Shown piece after piece: positions 62,492 through 64,000 of a DNA stretch of 64,000 bases. Source of the stretch: Mycobacterium sp. 236(2023) (lineage in GTDB: Bacteria; Actinomycetota; Actinomycetes; Mycobacteriales; Mycobacteriaceae); the NCBI RefSeq assembly GCF_029623955.1, contig NZ_JARSBP010000010.1:124001-188000 (forward strand), read 5' to 3'. The notes beneath the pieces are model-generated. The model saw only the letters and a program-made list of their open reading frames with translations, searched no databases and was not told where the DNA came from. The translations under genes and the position numbers were made by a program. Positions within the stretch are counted from its first letter, which is position 1. Every line of letters begins with the position of its first letter.

Positions 62492-63745
62492 CTAGACCGC
62501 CGTCGCGGTGACGTCGGCGAACGGCGCACCGTAGTCCCGCACCCGGTGATAGCCGTTCTTACGGGCCAGGGAGGCGCCACGACGGATCAGCGCTGCGGTC
62601 GCGACGAAACCGGCCTGATCGCTGACGACGAGCGGCGTCAGCAGCCGGTTGTGCACGAAACCGAACGACAGTCCGGTCTGCGGATCCGCCCAGCCGAGGG
62701 AGCCGCCGAGACCGACGTGCCCGAAACCGGGCAGCAGACCGGGGATCGGCAACCCGTGATAACCGAGGTGGAAGGACAGCGGCATGACCATGCTGTGGTC
62801 GAGGCGCAGACTCCGGCGGCCGGTGAGCGCGGCCGTCGTCTCGCTGGACAGGTACTGCACGCCGTCGATGCGGCCGCCGTTGGCGATCGCGCCGTACATG
62901 CGCGCCAGGGCTCGCGCGGTGGCCACGCCATTGGCTGCCGGTATCTCGCTGTCGAGCAGCGGAATATCGCCCTGCACAAAGGATTTGACGCCGGGGAAGT
63001 ACATGGCACCGAAGGCCGCGGAGAACGGCAGCGCCGCGATGTGCGGGGCGACGAGGTTGAAGACAGGATTCTGCAGTCGCGTCTGCGGCCCGATGATGCG
63101 AGCGGGCTGCGTCGGCGCCTGGGCCGGCGGCCGGCCGAGGTGGATACCGTCGGTGTTCAGCGGCGCGGCGACCTCGGTGCGGATCAGCTCGCGCATGCCG
63201 ACGCCGGTGACCGAGCGGGCCAAGCCGGACAGCAGCCACCCGAACGTGAACGCGTGGTAGGCCGGTTTGCCGTGCAGCCAGCTCATAGGGGCCGCGGCGA
63301 GCCGCTCCTCCATGACGAGGTGATTCATCAGGTCGGCTCTCGCGACGCCGTTGAGCTGTGACAGCCCGGCCCGGTGTCGCATCAGATCACGCACCGTGAT
63401 CTGCGACTTGCCGTTGGCGCCGAACTCGCGCCAGTACTCGGCGACCGGGGCGTCGTAGTCGATCAGCCCGCGATCGGCCAGCCGATGGATGACCGTGGCG
63501 GCCACACCCTTTGTCGCCGAGAACACCATCGGCGCCGTGTCCGCCGTCCAGCGCCGCTTGCCTCTACGGTCTGCCCATCCGGTCCAGACGTCGACGACGG
63601 GCTCGCCGTCGAGGTACACCGACAGCGCGCCACCGCCGAACCGTCGGTGCGGGAACATCTGGGCGAAGGCACGCACCGCACACGCGAAGTTGGGATCGGC
63701 AGCGCCCTCGACGCTGCGCGGAAGGTCACCGTTGACGCCCGTCAC
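62492..63745 (-). CDS. Beta-lactamase-family serine esterase
   Basis: The protein has 417 residues. It has the class C beta-lactamase/esterase SxxK motif in FSATKGVAATV (about 76-79), and the second motif with Tyr in AYHAFTFGWLLSG (about 161). A late HVGLGGSLGWADP segment takes the place of the KTG motif, as in family VIII esterases such as LipL. No signal peptide is seen. It is probably an esterase acting on short acyl chains. GTG 63745 is preceded by TAAATT at 6 nt, a leaderless layout. Confidence 0.87.
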   Translation of the reverse strand: MTGVNGDLPRSVEGAADPNFACAVRAFAQMFPHRRFGGGALSVYLDGEPVVDVWTGWADRRGKRRWTADTAPMVFSATKGVAATVIHRLADRGLIDYDAPVAEYWREFGANGKSQITVRDLMRHRAGLSQLNGVARADLMNHLVMEERLAAAPMSWLHGKPAYHAFTFGWLLSGLARSVTGVGMRELIRTEVAAPLNTDGIHLGRPPAQAPTQPARIIGPQTRLQNPVFNLVAPHIAALPFSAAFGAMYFPGVKSFVQGDIPLLDSEIPAANGVATARALARMYGAIANGGRIDGVQYLSSETTAALTGRRSLRLDHSMVMPLSFHLGYHGLPIPGLLPGFGHVGLGGSLGWADPQTGLSFGFVHNRLLTPLVVSDQAGFVATAALIRRGASLARKNGYHRVRDYGAPFADVTATAV

Positions 63746-63751
63746 AAGATG

Positions 63752-63757
63752 AATTTA
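63752..63757 (-). promoter_or_regulatory. -10 box of the esterase gene
   Basis: TAAATT on the minus strand lies 6 nt before the GTG at 63745, with no Shine-Dalgarno sequence between them. Confidence 0.45.
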
Positions 63758-63787
63758 CCCCGTGGCGCGGCAAACTATGAGGGTGTT

Positions 63788-63805
63788 ATCGATTCGTTAA
63801 TCGAT
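63788..63805. repeat. AT-rich inverted repeat between meaB and the esterase gene
   Basis: ATCGATT and AATCGAT are a perfect 7-bp inverted repeat with a 4-nt spacer. It lies 10 nt past the meaB stop and about 30 bp upstream of the esterase -10 box. It could be a weak terminator or an operator. Confidence 0.4.
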
Positions 63806-63814
63806 CGGCTCGGC

Positions 63815-64000
63815 CTACGGCTCGACAGCGTCCAGAATCTGCTGCGCAGCAAGCGCCGGGGTGAGCTCGCCTTCGCGAACCTGGCGCTCCACGTCGGCGC
63901 GGATGGCGCGCACCCCGGGGCTTGAGAGCACGCGATCCAGCACCGTGTCGCGGACCATCGACCAGGTCCATTCCACCTGCTGAGTGCGCCTTCTCGCTTC
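63815..64000 (-). CDS. meaB: Methylmalonyl-CoA mutase-associated GTPase, C-terminal part
   Basis: Only the last 61 residues are in the window; the gene continues past 64000. The segment QQVEWTWSMVRDTVLDRVL and the end VREGELTPALAAQQILDAVE match the dimerisation tail of MeaB/ArgK-type G3E GTPases, which protect and reactivate B12-dependent methylmalonyl-CoA mutase. The GTPase motifs lie outside the window. Orientation next to a LipL-like esterase gene agrees with Rv1496-Rv1497. Confidence 0.85.
   Translation of the reverse strand, partial: EARRRTQQVEWTWSMVRDTVLDRVLSSPGVRAIRADVERQVREGELTPALAAQQILDAVEP

Noticed and set aside
61712-63361. Plus-strand frame of 549 codons across the membrane protein and esterase genes
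   Set aside because: It overlaps two better supported genes, is Arg/Pro-rich and has no motif.

Overview
The window is a contiguous piece of a high-GC actinobacterial chromosome. Gene content and order point to a mycobacterium, most likely a fast-growing Mycolicibacterium. Blocks known from Mycobacterium tuberculosis are recognisable in the same order: treZ-treY-treX, bioA-bioF-bioD, bioB-bsaP, nrtR-nadA-nadB-nadC, hisD to hisI, and trpE to trpA-lgt. A large glycine-rich PGRS-type surface protein, an ileS T-box leader, GTG starts and many TANNNT -10 boxes 6-8 nt before a start codon (leaderless mRNAs) support this. I cannot name the species.

Layout. 1-5.1 kb: two small membrane proteins (DUF2752, cut by the window edge; TM2), a secreted YHYH protein, and the PGRS/beta-propeller protein translated just before it. 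5.4-12.8 kb: trpE, a Trp-associated membrane protein, trpC, trpB, trpA and lgt on the minus strand; lgt carries a repetitive acidic tail of about 500 residues. 12.9-14.1 kb: divergent bcp-type peroxiredoxin and an ABC ATPase. 14.1-20.5 kb: hisD-C-B-H-A-imp-F-I, almost all joined by 4-nt stop/start overlaps. 20.5-22.1 kb: a DUF385/Ddn-family protein, a LysE-type exporter and a hypothetical protein. 22.1-27.7 kb: nadA-nadB-nadC, divergent from the regulator nrtR with a shared palindromic operator, then a LIP-family lipase. 27.6-34.8 kb: biotin genes (bioB with bsaP and a DUF2567 protein; bioA, bioF, bioD with a 2'-5' RNA ligase-like gene) and the repressor gene bioQ, with two identical BioQ-type operators.

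34.8-43.1 kb: an acyltransferase-SGNH membrane protein and treX-treY-treZ. 43.1-47.7 kb: a cNMP-domain histidine-kinase-like protein lacking the phosphoacceptor His, an NmrA-type protein, ilvA, a frameshifted F420-dependent nitroreductase-like gene, a small membrane protein and a DUF885 fragment. 47.7-56.8 kb: dnaE1, a TetR regulator, rarD, an RluD-type pseudouridine synthase, lspA, divergent ansA, and dinX. 56.8-60.3 kb: an S4-domain protein and ileS with its T-box leader. 60.3-62.3 kb: a small accessory locus (NRPS post-condensation-like protein, HTH regulator, multi-pass membrane protein) with repeated TCCCAAA-type palindromes. 62.5-64 kb: a beta-lactamase-family esterase and the 3' end of meaB.

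Most of the window is conserved housekeeping biosynthesis. The parts most worth a second look are the Lgt acidic extension, the PGRS-propeller/YHYH pair, the His-less kinase, the HTH/membrane/NRPS-like locus and several decayed genes. I saw no tRNA, rRNA, insertion sequence, prophage or CRISPR array.
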